Below, in pieces: positions 1 through 10,082 of a DNA stretch of 64,000 bases. The DNA comes from Bidens hawaiensis (Eukaryota > Streptophyta > Magnoliopsida > Asterales > Asteraceae). Location: positions 62,001-126,000 of the forward strand of contig JAIQDT010001655.1 in NCBI GenBank assembly GCA_021521415.1. The letters run 5' to 3'. Under the pieces are notes generated by a model. It was not told where the DNA came from. It made no database searches and was given only the letters and a program-made list of their open reading frames with translations. Made by a program: the position numbers and the translations under genes. Each line of letters starts with the position of its first letter. Within the stretch, counting starts at the first letter, position 1.

Positions 1-293
1 GAGCTCGGGTCCTCGCCTTTGGATCTTGGTTCGGGTTGTGTGTTTTGGGGTGTGTATAGATTAGGATGGATAAATGGATGGAATGGAAATGATTGGGGTT
101 TAAGGGGGTATTTATACTCCCTTAAGCCCATGGACCGAAGGCCCATATTTCCTTTTGGTCCATATCTAATCTCATCTAATTATCCTACTAAGTCTTCATA
201 TTTTGCTATTATTATTATCGTTCCACTAACTCGTTTATTTCACCCGACAAAATAATATATTAAATATTACTTTAGAAATTTCGGGATGTTACA
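1..293 (+). repeat. possible LTR 3' end, truncated by window edge
   Basis: The stretch ends in a short TGTTACA at 287-293, after the phrase AAATTTCGGGATG that is common at gypsy-type LTR ends in plants. The left part lies outside the window, so neither a target duplication nor a second LTR can be checked. No coding sequence is visible; the short open frame at 19-255 has no recognisable family. This is a weak call. Confidence 0.3.
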
Positions 294-369
294 AGTGACA
301 ATCTTGATTAAATTTTTTTCAAATAGGTAGATTTGAGTTATTTTAAAATTTAAGTGAGTTGGTTTGGGT

Positions 370-1176
370 AAATGGTTTTAACTAAATGGGTCAAAATGAG
401 TCATTTGAAATTCCATTCTTTTATTTACGGGTCAAAATGGGTCGACAAGTTCAAAGAAATGGGTTGATGTGGCTTAGTGTACTAAGAAAATGTAACAGAT
501 TTCGGATCGGAACAGGTTTCGTACAAGATAGGTTTCGGCACGAAACGAGTTTCGGATTGAAACGGGTTTGGTTTAGGTTTCAAGCCAACACGAGTTTTCA
601 CACGGGACGGGTTGGGTTTCGGTTTCTCTTTGGTCAATTCCGGACTCGTTTTTGTCCGTTTTTTCAGTTTAGTTTTTGTTCGGTTTGAATTCTTTTAGTT
701 TCGTTTTGATTGATTTTTTCGATTTCGATTGATGTGGTCCGGTTTTGGCTTTTTGTTTCATTTCCATCGATTTTTCGGTTTCGGTTCGATTCTTGGTGGA
801 ATTTTTTTATCGACGAGAACAATATAGGAAAATTTTTTGTGGTTTTACTTTTTTTTTGTTTATGATTTATGTTTTGAGTTATATTTTTTTTATTATTTTT
901 GAATATTATTTGAAGGTTTTTGATCTTAATAGAAAACCACTCAAAACAAATAATAAAAAAAAGTCATATAAATAAAAAAATCTAAAAAAACTAAAATGTC
1001 TCTGCCGTTATTTTCGTTCACAAAAAAAAAAACTCAAACCCGGTTCGACCTAAACCAAAACAACCTTTTTTTTTATTTGACTCGTTCTGACTCAATTCTA
1101 ACCTAAACTCGTTTTGACTCATGACTCATTTTAACCCATGACTTGTTCGATTTAACCTTAACCCATTTGCCACCTC
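370..1176. repeat. degenerate simple-repeat tract with one hAT-like end
   Basis: The tract is full of imperfect GGTTTCGG / AACGGGTTTCGG and, near the right edge, GACTCATTTTAACCC-type units. The right edge (1162-1176) reads, on the - strand, GAGGTGGCAAATGGGT, which resembles hAT-type MITE ends. I could not find a matching left end or target duplication. The open frames here are repeat translations, not genes. Confidence 0.35.
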
Positions 1177-2334
1177 GGTAGGTGATCCAACAATGCTTTT
1201 GAATCCTAATTGTTGGTCATGAGGTTTAATTTAGAAAAAAGAAAAATTACAACGGCATGAGGTTTAAATGAAACAAAGACTGGTGTGTACCCTTAAATAT
1301 GTCTAGGGTGGATTTAATGCAATTGAATTGAAGGCTATCCGTGTGATTATTAAGTTTGATGGTAAACTAACTAATATGTGACATTTATTGCGTTCATTTT
1401 CTATGAATGACTTAGAATTCAATTGTGTTTAATGGTGTGGAAAAGTTTATTTTGGACTCAAAATGTATATATTGTATTTGTGTCTCAAGATGTTTGATTT
1501 TTATTTGGTTAATAAAAATATTGTCTTCTAATATCATCACATATTATTCTAGTTATACGTGTATATTTTATTACTAGCTTGAGACCCATAGCAATTCAGA
1601 TCATTATCCAATATCATTTTTTTTTCAATTATAACTCGAAATTACAAAATTTATCAGTTTGTTGTATTTATTGTGATTCTATAATGATCCACTAGTGTGA
1701 TCACACATGATGAGAGAATGAATAGCTCATAAATACACTTTATTTTTCAATCTATTTGATGTATTCACTATTTGAAATTTATTCTTTGATTAAAAAAACA
1801 ATTTTGAATGCAAATACATATAATAAATGGTTGAAAATGGCATATACCTAAATAAATATGAGAAAAATGCATGTCATATGGTTGATTTATATGACTTTAT
1901 TAGGGTTGTTATTTCAATACACCTAACTCATGTTAAATGGTGCCACCAAATATATATGCATTCTTGATTATAACCTCCTTTAATTTCCACCAACCTTGTA
2001 ATACATTATTATTTATTTTATGGATATACTTATAAAAAGAAATTTAAAATATTATAATTTGAATAACCACAATATGTTGAAGATTAAAAATGTGTACTAA
2101 TAAATTTTCAAAATTATGTGAATTGATCATTTGATTGGATACATAAAATGGATGGATGTTGATAACACTCGTGATGGTAATCACTTGTTCGAATATTTAC
2201 AACTATAACGGTTATGTCCCTTTTATGACAAAGAAAAATCTTAAAATGGTCATTTTGACCACTTGATTCCTTACAATGTTTATAGATTATTAAACAAATT
2301 TTTAAGTGTCTGCTAGAACCCCATTAGACCCGTC
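1177..2334. other. AT-rich spacer, nothing recognised
   Basis: No long reading frame, RNA gene or bounded repeat is visible in this AT-rich stretch. Confidence 0.5.
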
Positions 2335-2342
2335 CTTTTTGA

Positions 2343-2730
2343 CAGGGCCGGCTTCGAGAAAGCAAAAAAAAATTTGGGTCAAAGATAAAAAAAAAATTGG
2401 GCCTTTAGTAAAAATAGTATTTTTTAGGTTTAAACAATTTTAATTTTAATGTGAATTTACTTGATTATAATTGAGTTGTGTAAAAACTTTTGTATAAAAA
2501 TAGAATTAAACATGCATCAAATGAGAGTAGAACGCATAACCTTTGTGTTGTAATGTAATAACCTTTTGTCACTATACCAAACTAATAGTTATGTAATTTA
2601 GTTTAAACACTAAATATACATATTATTTTAATAAAAATACATATAATTTAAAAAATAAATAAATTCGGGCCTAACGGGGTGTCGGGCCTGTGTCCGTCGA
2701 CCACCCAGCCACACCTTATGGTCGGCCCTG
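2343..2730. mobile_element. hAT-type MITE with 8-bp target duplication
   Basis: The 388-bp element has inverted ends CAGGGCCGGC and, on the opposite strand at the right, CAGGGCCGAC. It is flanked on both sides by the identical 8-mer CTTTTTGA (2335-2342 and 2731-2738). An 8-bp duplication with CAGGG ends is the hallmark of the hAT superfamily. The interior is AT-rich and non-coding, so any movement must have depended on a transposase supplied in trans. Confidence 0.82.
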
Positions 2731-2833
2731 CTTTTTGACAAGGCTACTGGCTCACCCTCTAACAAACACCAACGTTAAGGTTTTTGTGTTATCCAACGAA
2801 CTTTTTGTGAGTCCTAACGGAATTATTTGTGAG

Positions 2834-3186
2834 TAGAGGTGCACAAAGATACCGGTTAACCGGTTTGAACCCGATTTTCTAACTGGGTACTAATCGGTCC
2901 AATCCTAACCGGTTACTAACCAATCCTAACCGCCGGTTAATAACCGGTTTGTATTATTGATTTCAAAATCGGTTATAAACCGGTTGACCGAACCGGTTAA
3001 TCATTTTTTTTTAATTATTTAATTATTATTTTATTGAAAACCGGTTATTAACCGGTAACCGGTCTGCTTTAACCAGTCAAAACCGCTTCTCTAACCGATC
3101 AAAACCGGTTACTACCCTACCCGAAAACTGGTCTAACCGGTTAAATTCCGCCAAAAATAACCGGTTAACCGATTTGTGCACCTTTA
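2834..3186. mobile_element. hAT-type MITE filled with ACCGGTTA repeats
   Basis: The ends are TAGAGGTGCACAAA (left) and, inverted at the right, TAAAGGTGCACAAA. The identical 8-mer TTTGTGAG flanks both sides (2826-2833, 3187-3194). Between the ends almost everything is built from imperfect ACCGGTTAACCGGTT units. There is no coding capacity. The 8-bp duplication and TAGAGGTG end place it in the hAT superfamily; the repeat-packed interior is unusual (see findings). Confidence 0.85.
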
Positions 3187-3442
3187 TTTGTGAGTTCTGG
3201 CGGAATTATTTCAAAGTTATGACCGATATTTTTGTGAATTCCAACTGAATTATTTGTATGTTCTTACTAAGTTATACGTGAGTTTCAACTATATTATTTC
3301 ACATGGGTCCGAAGAGGGTCGGTGTCAAAATTTAATAAGGGTTGTTTGGGATTTTAACATATATATACCTCTAAAAAATTTCACAGGGATCGTCCGACCC
3401 CAATACTTATATTGTTGTTCCGCCACTGGTTGTCTAGCTAAA

Positions 3443-6301
3443 TCTTTAAATACTATTAAAGCAATATAATTGTACACATGGCCTTCTTCTAGGCTGTCCA
3501 CATGTGCAATCCAGTCAGCAACTTTCCATTCACATATTCTCTATTAGGCTGCCACATGTTAGTTGACCAAACACTCAAGAAAACTTATTTAAACCTTAAG
3601 ACTTTTCACCCAAATCATTTTAATCTCTCTCTTTCTCTCTGCTTACTAACTCCACCATCCACCATATTCTAAATTCCGGTAATGTAGATCGGGATTAATC
3701 GTTTTCCGGTAAGGTTATATATTATACTCTAATAGCCAACAACGTTATATGATTTTCCGGCAAGGTAATATCTTTTTCCGGTAAGGTTTTCCGATATGGT
3801 TTTATATTTATTTTAATTGTTATATTATTTTGTAATAATCTCTTTAGGTTGTATATCAAAATCCAAGATTGAATTGATATTTTGAAGTTATTACGGTTTT
3901 CCGGTAAGGTATTCCGGTAAATTTTCCAGTAAGATTATTGTCACAAATTCAACTATATATGCTTCTGTCACAAATTTTAGATTTCAACCATGCTTCTAAC
4001 GTGTTATTGTTTTTAATGGCCAACAATGTTATATGATTTTCCGGCAATGTAATATCTTTTTCCGGTAAGGTTTTCCGATATGTTTTAAATTTATTTTAAT
4101 TGTTATATGATTTTGTAATAATCTCTTTAGGTTGCATATCAAAATCCAAGATTGAATTGATATTTTGAAGTTATTACGGTTTTCCGGTAAGGTTTTCAGG
4201 TAAGATTTTTGTTTTCCATTTTTGTTTGTATTTATATGAATTATTATATGATTTTTTTATAATCTCTTTAGGTTTTATATCAAAATCGAAGATACAATGA
4301 AGATTTTTCCTATTTCATTCTTCCGGTAACGCGATTCAAATATTCCGGTTATCAATTAGAATATTTGTTTACAAAATTCAAATCTTCTATAATTGTTAAT
4401 TTATTTATTATGTGATATTAATATTAATATTTAATTTTCTCATTTCAGGTTATGTCTTCAACTTGATATAGTTAATTTCATGGATTGAGGATTTGTTGAT
4501 AAGATTTCTTTTTTTTTTTGTTTAATATTGATGTATATTTTTGTTATTATTCATGTATTTATTCCTAATTTTCACACACTTTCCATCTTTTTTGTTTGAC
4601 CAATGTATAATGAGGCATAAATATCACAATTAATGCTACTGAGTGTCATCATTTGGTTATGGAAACTGTAACAATTAATGCACTATAAAAATTCAAAATA
4701 TTATTTGAATTTGAATTCTAAAAAAAGATTTATTAAAGTTGGTTATGGAAAATTTTGTTTCCATTGTCAATATGATTATGTTTATAAGTTTTCAATCTCC
4801 ACAATCTTCCTATCTTATATGTTGACCAATTTATAATTAGACATAAATGTCACAATTAATTATAACAGGTTTGTAACGGTTTGTAACAAAATTGAATGCA
4901 GATTTCATTGACTGTAATAAAATAATATTAATTATGGATCGACTAAAAAAAGTAATAATTTCAAGATTACATTATGCCATGATTTTTGTAATATTTTTTG
5001 TATTTAGGATCTTTGACTATAAAAAATTTCGTTTAACAATTTTGGTAAACAGATTAATAACTTAAATAACAATTGATTATATTCTAATTTAATCAAATCA
5101 TATAATAAAGTTGAAAGTCATTATTTATAATTATTATTTTTTACGTGTATTCAAATTAATAATTCGAATTTCAAATAAATAAGTTAAGTATAATTTATTT
5201 ATTTAATTTTGGAATTGACTATAATGTGGGTCGGTGTTTTCTAAAATTTTTAAAGTTAATAACTTCTTTTAATATTGTTGATCAACTATTAGTTATGATA
5301 GTTCCATAAATTTTGATAAACAGATTTATAACTTAAATAACCATTTAATATATTCTAATTTAATTCATTTTCCTAATATATACTCAACATAAAATGTCAA
5401 TATCTTAAATACGTGTCTATTACATTTTCTGTTTTTACGGGATATTCATATACGTTCGTTAGTAATGTGTTTAATAATATTCTCATTTAAATATAACAAT
5501 TAATTTCCAAGTTTTTAATATATTTTTTTATTAAAATACATGTATATATGGTCTATATATTTTTGTATCATATTTTTTCACCTTTAAATATTTTCCAAGT
5601 CAACATAAATTTTTTTAATCTTTTCAAAGTTATTTAAAAATTCATTTATTGTAAAACGTTTTTATGTTTTGCAAGTTTAACAAAATATTAATGTCATTGA
5701 TTTAAAAGTTTGTTGCAAGGTTGGTCAAAAATAAAAAAAAATCATAATTTTTTGAAGTTGACTAATTCCAATTTTTTTATATTTTGTAACTATTTTGAAA
5801 ATATTTCAAAACAGGTTGTTTTAAAAGAGTATCAAATTTGTTATGTATAAAATTACGGCCAAAAAAGGTTTTAATTGATATATCTTTTTGGTTTAATGGT
5901 TTAAGTTAGAAAGATGTTTTATGTTGTCATTTTACTTTGTTTGTTGTTGTATGTTATTTTGTTTTAATAAAAACAACTTTATTAATGTTCAAATGTTACT
6001 CATTATTAAATATATTTAATTTGGATGCTATTGTTTTATAATATTTTTAGGTGGTGAACAAAATGAGTTTCTTTTGTAAAATGTTTGAAGAAGTTGATGT
6101 GGTTTAATATGGAAGAACATGTTTATGTCTTTTGTTGATTTTTTTGGTTGTTCGATGTACATTAACTTATTGTAACTTTTAACTTTTAATATCTAGAACA
6201 TGTATATGGTTAACGTTTTGTGTTGCATGAATTTGTTGTTTAAATTTATTATGTTTGTTGACATGTTTTTCCACCCGTGTGTAACACGAGCTATACCCTA
6301 G
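3443..6301 (+). mobile_element. non-autonomous Helitron
   Basis: The left end reads TCTTTAAATACTATTAAAGC after a host A. The right end carries a short hairpin (CGTGT-GTA-ACACG at 6276-6288) followed about 9 nt later by CTAG, then a host T. This fits the family rule of 5'-TC ... hairpin ... CTRR-3' inserted between A and T without target duplication. No Rep/helicase coding sequence is present, so it is non-autonomous. The interior has a CT-rich, promoter-like patch near 3620-3660 and diverged repeat units with intron-like polypyrimidine/AG signals. The end match is by eye only. Confidence 0.7.
3731..4195 (+). repeat. duplicated ~180-bp unit inside the Helitron
   Basis: Two closely similar copies start at 3731 and 4015. 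Both share the run from GCCAACAA(C/T)GTTATATG through TTTTCCGGCAA, TAATCTCTTTAGGTTG and AAAATCCAAGATTGAATTG. A third, weaker copy of the second half lies near 4240-4300. The motif TTTTCCGGTAAGG recurs at least six times in 3690-4200. Function unknown. Confidence 0.75.
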
Positions 6302-7409
6302 TAAGCTACGATTGCAAAACTATAAATCAAATTCTTCATGCTAAGTCTTGGTTAGAAAAAGAATACCGCCAATATGCCATATATATTTGAAACATGAAAT
6401 ATTGTAGAATACTTTTAAGGAATAATTTAGAACAGATGGCTCATAGAAATACAAGAACAACCTAAACATTATTCTGTAAGGAGATTCATGATCCTCAATT
6501 CCTCATATGTATGTTATGTAGAGATAATAAAGGATGTTGTAACTAAAACACTAACACTCACATGCTTAATAAGCAGGTTGTCGGACATGACCCGCTAGAC
6601 ATTATTAAATCTAAGTAGTTAGATTAATATGAAAGACAATATGCGACATTAGACATGGTAGATCAAAATACATCTTACACTATTACACATTTACACTATT
6701 TGTTTTAAAATTTCAAAAAATAAAAAAAAAATAACTAAAAAAATCATATAGTAGATTGACAATTCTCTATTTTTTTCTACTACACAAATTAATCTATAAA
6801 TAGTTAAGTTATACTCAACTTTATAAGTTCATAGTTTTTAAGTAAAAAAATAACTCACTTAAAGAATTTTTAAATCTGATTTTTCCCCACGAACCCCACC
6901 TAAAGCATCTAGAGATGACTTAGACCCACATAAATCCAACATATTAATACAACCCAACAACGCATAAACATTTGGGGCATACCAATCTCTATTTTGGGTG
7001 AATCCGATTAAATCAAACCAAAACCATATAAAACCTAACTGAAGTACATTGAATTTAAATAATGTTTATTTAAGTTTGTCATTTAGACCATTCCAATTAC
7101 AACCTTGGCTTATTTAGCCTAAACCTATCCATAGCAAATAATAATAAAGAAAATTCAAAAAAATTATTCGATTGAGACCGAAAATCAAAATAAAATCGAA
7201 TTTGCTTTTTGGTTTGTTTTGAACTATATGATTTTGGTTAAGTTCATTTTTTTCTTTGACTGGATATTCAAAATGAATAAACCACAACATAAGCAGTTAA
7301 GCACCCTTAATTTGATCTTCTAGGGCTGCTGTTATGGTTAGAGGCACACATCTGAATCAGTTCGTTACCAAATCCTAAACCAAAATAAAAATCAATTTGG
7401 GTGAATTGG
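6302..7409. other. AT-rich spacer, nothing recognised
   Basis: No gene, RNA gene or bounded element is visible between the Helitron and the Mutator-like MITE. Confidence 0.5.
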
Positions 7410-7418
7410 TTTAAAAAA

Positions 7419-7861
7419 GGGAATATCTCATAAAATAGTAACCAACTTTCAAAAGTGTTCCAATTAGGTCACTCATGTATATTTTTCTCAAATCGGGTCA
7501 CTAAATCTTCAAATCGAGTCTCACCGATTTTTTTGTTTGTTAAGAAAGAAATGGAGGATAAGATGTGGGGGTCGGAATTTGCAATATATGTAGTTATATT
7601 TTTAAAAAATTAAAAAACGTTAATTATATTAAAATTCAAAAATAAAAAATAAAATTCACGTCGCCACTCAACGTCAACATCAAAAAAAATATAAAAAGAT
7701 TTCCTATGTGAAACAAAAAATAAAAATGTTAAAAAAGCATGTTAAAACCTTTAATTTAATAAAATATGAAAGTCGAGTGACCTAATTGGAACACTTTTTA
7801 AAGTTGAGGGACCTAATTGGAACACTTTTGAAACTTGGTTACTGTTCTATGAAATTGTCCC
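7419..7861. mobile_element. Mutator-like MITE with 9-bp target duplication
   Basis: Inverted ends of about 56 bp begin GGGAATATCTCATAAAA at the left and GGGACAATTTCATAGAA at the right (inverted), then share CAAAAGTGTTCCAATTAGGTC. The same 9-mer TTTAAAAAA flanks both sides (7410-7418, 7862-7870). A 9-bp duplication with long inverted ends is typical of Mutator-like elements, although this 9-mer is low complexity. The interior is non-coding. Confidence 0.82.
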
Positions 7862-7904
7862 TTTAAAAAATGATCCAATCCGTTGGTAGAACCATATCGA
7901 GTAA

Positions 7905-8919
7905 TAAAGCATGGTGGACTGGTTTAGATCCAATCCAATCCGGTTTATACCGGTTTGTATTTTCCCAATTATAATCCGGTTTCTAAAACAAGCCAGATTA
8001 ACTAGCTTTAACCAGACCTCATCCGCCGTTCAATCCACTACGGTTAAAGGTGCACAATATAACCTGTTCCGGACTCAACCCGGAACCGGTTCTTACCCGT
8101 ACCCGACTCACATGTACAACCAGGTATAAGATTTCTCCCCGGAACCAAAACCGAAAATACCTGGTCAATACCTGACCTGATCCTACCCGAAACCCGAAAA
8201 AAACAGGAAAACTCAGTAAAAACCCTTTCATATACCCGACTATACCTGGAACCGATTCCTACCCGACCCAATTTTGACTATGTTGACCATACCCAGAACT
8301 GGTTCCTGAAAATAACAGCTTTGTACACCTCTGGCTAGAGGTGCACAAAAAACCCGAACCCGAAACCTGACCCGAAATAAAAACCCGGAATCGGTTTTTA
8401 ATACCTGGGTTTTTAATACCCGAACCCGTACCCGACCCTACTCGTAGGGTACGGATAGGGTATGCATTTCGGAACCAAAACCCGAACCTGAATCGGACCC
8501 GAAAACCCAAACCGGTTCCATACACGGAACTCGGTTTTTCCAATACCTGAGACCGAGTATTTTAAATACCCGATGTATACCCGAAATATACCTTAAAAAT
8601 ACCTGAAAAATACCCCTAAAAAGTACAACCTTTTAAAAAATCCAATCTGTACCCGAAAATACCCGGAAAAAAGCCCTAAAAACCCACAAATATGGTTTTT
8701 TCAATACCCAAAAATAAGGTATTCAAATATCCAGTTTTAGAATTCCCGGTTCTATACCCGACCCGAACCCGATTCATAGGGTATGGTTTTTAGAGGCAAT
8801 ACCCGGACCCGAATCCGACACTGTTTTTACCAATACCCGATTTTCTAATACCCGGTCATACCCGAACCCAGTTCCATACCCGAAACCGGGTAAATGAAAA
8901 ATCCGATTTGTGCACTCTA
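7905..8919. repeat. ACCCG/ACCGG repeat tracts with hAT-like ends
   Basis: At least two units abut here. One begins TAAAGGTGCACAA at 8045 and ends near TTTGTACACCTCTG at 8333. The other begins TAGAGGTGCACAAA at 8336 and ends TTTGTGCACTCTA at 8919. The interiors are dominated by variants of TACCCGAACCCG. The ends match the hAT element at 2834-3186, but I found no matching 8-bp target duplications, so these are probably eroded or nested copies. The open frames on both strands are translations of the repeat and should not be called as genes. Confidence 0.6.
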
Positions 8920-8930
8920 AGGCCAATGGT

Positions 8931-9004
8931 ACGGCCCAAGCTCACTATTCAGGAGCCCAAAGTGCTGCTAGTCCACTTTACCAGTAAACAATTACATATA
9001 TTAC
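8931..9004 (+). promoter_or_regulatory. NOC3 proximal promoter with two site II-like motifs
   Basis: GGCCCA at 8933-8938 and AGCCCA at 8954-8959 are the complements of TGGGCC and TGGGCT, the site II motif (TGGGCY). That motif is frequent in promoters of plant ribosomal-protein and ribosome-biogenesis genes, which fits NOC3. An AT-rich stretch ACATATATTA (8993-9002) may supply TATA function. The repeat tract above ends only about 12 bp upstream of the first motif. The sites are seen; the function is inferred. Confidence 0.45.
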
Positions 9005-9019
9005 AAAACCCCTTCTTCT

Positions 9020-9109
9020 CTTTCGATTTCGAATATAAACACAGCCACCACTGAAACCGCCGGCAACCAACCACTCCGCCGTACGCCGCCTATCCTTATT
9101 CCAAACCAG
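9020..9109 (+). other. probable 5'UTR exon of NOC3
   Basis: A CT-rich leader runs up to a good splice donor (CAAACCAG/GTTTG at 9109/9110). The start codon lies nearly 1 kb downstream at 10083, so the most likely structure is a non-coding first exon with a 5'UTR intron reaching to about 10000-10060. The exact transcription start and the acceptor cannot be fixed by eye; several AG sites lie between 10010 and 10065. Confidence 0.5.
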
Positions 9110-9411
9110 GTTTGTTTTGTTCAGTGTCATATAAGCATAAAAATGCATGGTGAATTCTATTTATTTTATATGAATACAGTAGTTTCATTGAATTTGTAAG
9201 CTGCTTTTGTCTCAAGCCATACTATTAATAATTAATAATATTAATAATTGTTTGGTGTTGTTAAATAGATATGTTCAATTTGCCATAAACTTGATTTCAA
9301 AGGCCTAACATATATGTTTAAAAAGTTAGGGTTTATTGTTAAACCTAGTTTATAGGTAGTTGCTAATTCATTTGTTCGATATTAACTTATTATTGTCATT
9401 TAACTTGATAC

Positions 9412-9822
9412 AAGAGCTGCAAACGAGCTCGAGCTCGATTCGTGAGTAGTTTTTTTTTTTTTTTGCTAAGCTGGGATTGTTTTTTATCTTTTAATTAATT
9501 TATGTATGTATATGATCATTTTTAGATGTATATATTTTATTTAGTTATTGTTATCATAAGTTATATATTATAATAACTAGTAAATAAATATGTAGTATGT
9601 ATAAATTATAATAGATACAAATTGTATCAATTATGAGTTTGTTTAGGCTTTTGAGTCGGCTTGAGCTAGATAAGCTAAGCTCGGGCTCGGGCTTGTTTAT
9701 TAAACAAGCTTATTTTATAGGTCTGAGTTTGGGCTTGAGCTCATTTAATCTCGGCTCGGTTCGAGCTTTTTGCGAGCCGATCTTGAGTAGCTTGAGAGCA
9801 TTTTGGGTTGTATACACACCTG
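9412..9822. mobile_element. hAT-type insertion in the NOC3 5'UTR intron
   Basis: The identical 8-mer CTTGATAC flanks the element (9404-9411, 9823-9830). The left end begins AAGAGCTGCAAACGAGC; the right end inverted begins CAGGTGTGTATACAACC. The inner flanks consist of GAGCTCGAGCTCG-like repeats. With an 8-bp duplication this fits hAT. It lies between the probable non-coding first exon and the start codon of NOC3, hence within an intron if the gene model is right. Confidence 0.75.
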
Positions 9823-10082
9823 CTTGATACCAGTTTCTGCAAAAGATGGTGAAACCGAATTCATTTTCCGTAACTTAAAATTGCGATAAAATTTCATGTA
9901 GAGTCATGGTGTTCTGCATGTTGAAATTAGAAGCAATGCTAGATCATTTATGTAGGAAACGAGTCATAATAATAACTGTGTGCAACACTTTCAACTTTAT
10001 TATGGCTAGTTTAACTTATAGCTGCCCTATTGACATTTGTGTGAAGAACTTGACATACAAGTCATACGCTTGATCAAAATAC

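Noticed and set aside
8019..8543. Several overlapping open frames rich in Arg/Gly/Val on the - strand
   Set aside because: They are translations of TACCCGAACCCG-type repeats; frames are open on both strands because the repeat lacks stops.
8919..8930. Target duplications for the repeat units at 8045-8919
   Set aside because: The 8-mers next to each candidate end (for example CCTCTGGC and AGGCCAAT) do not match, so intact insertion could not be claimed.
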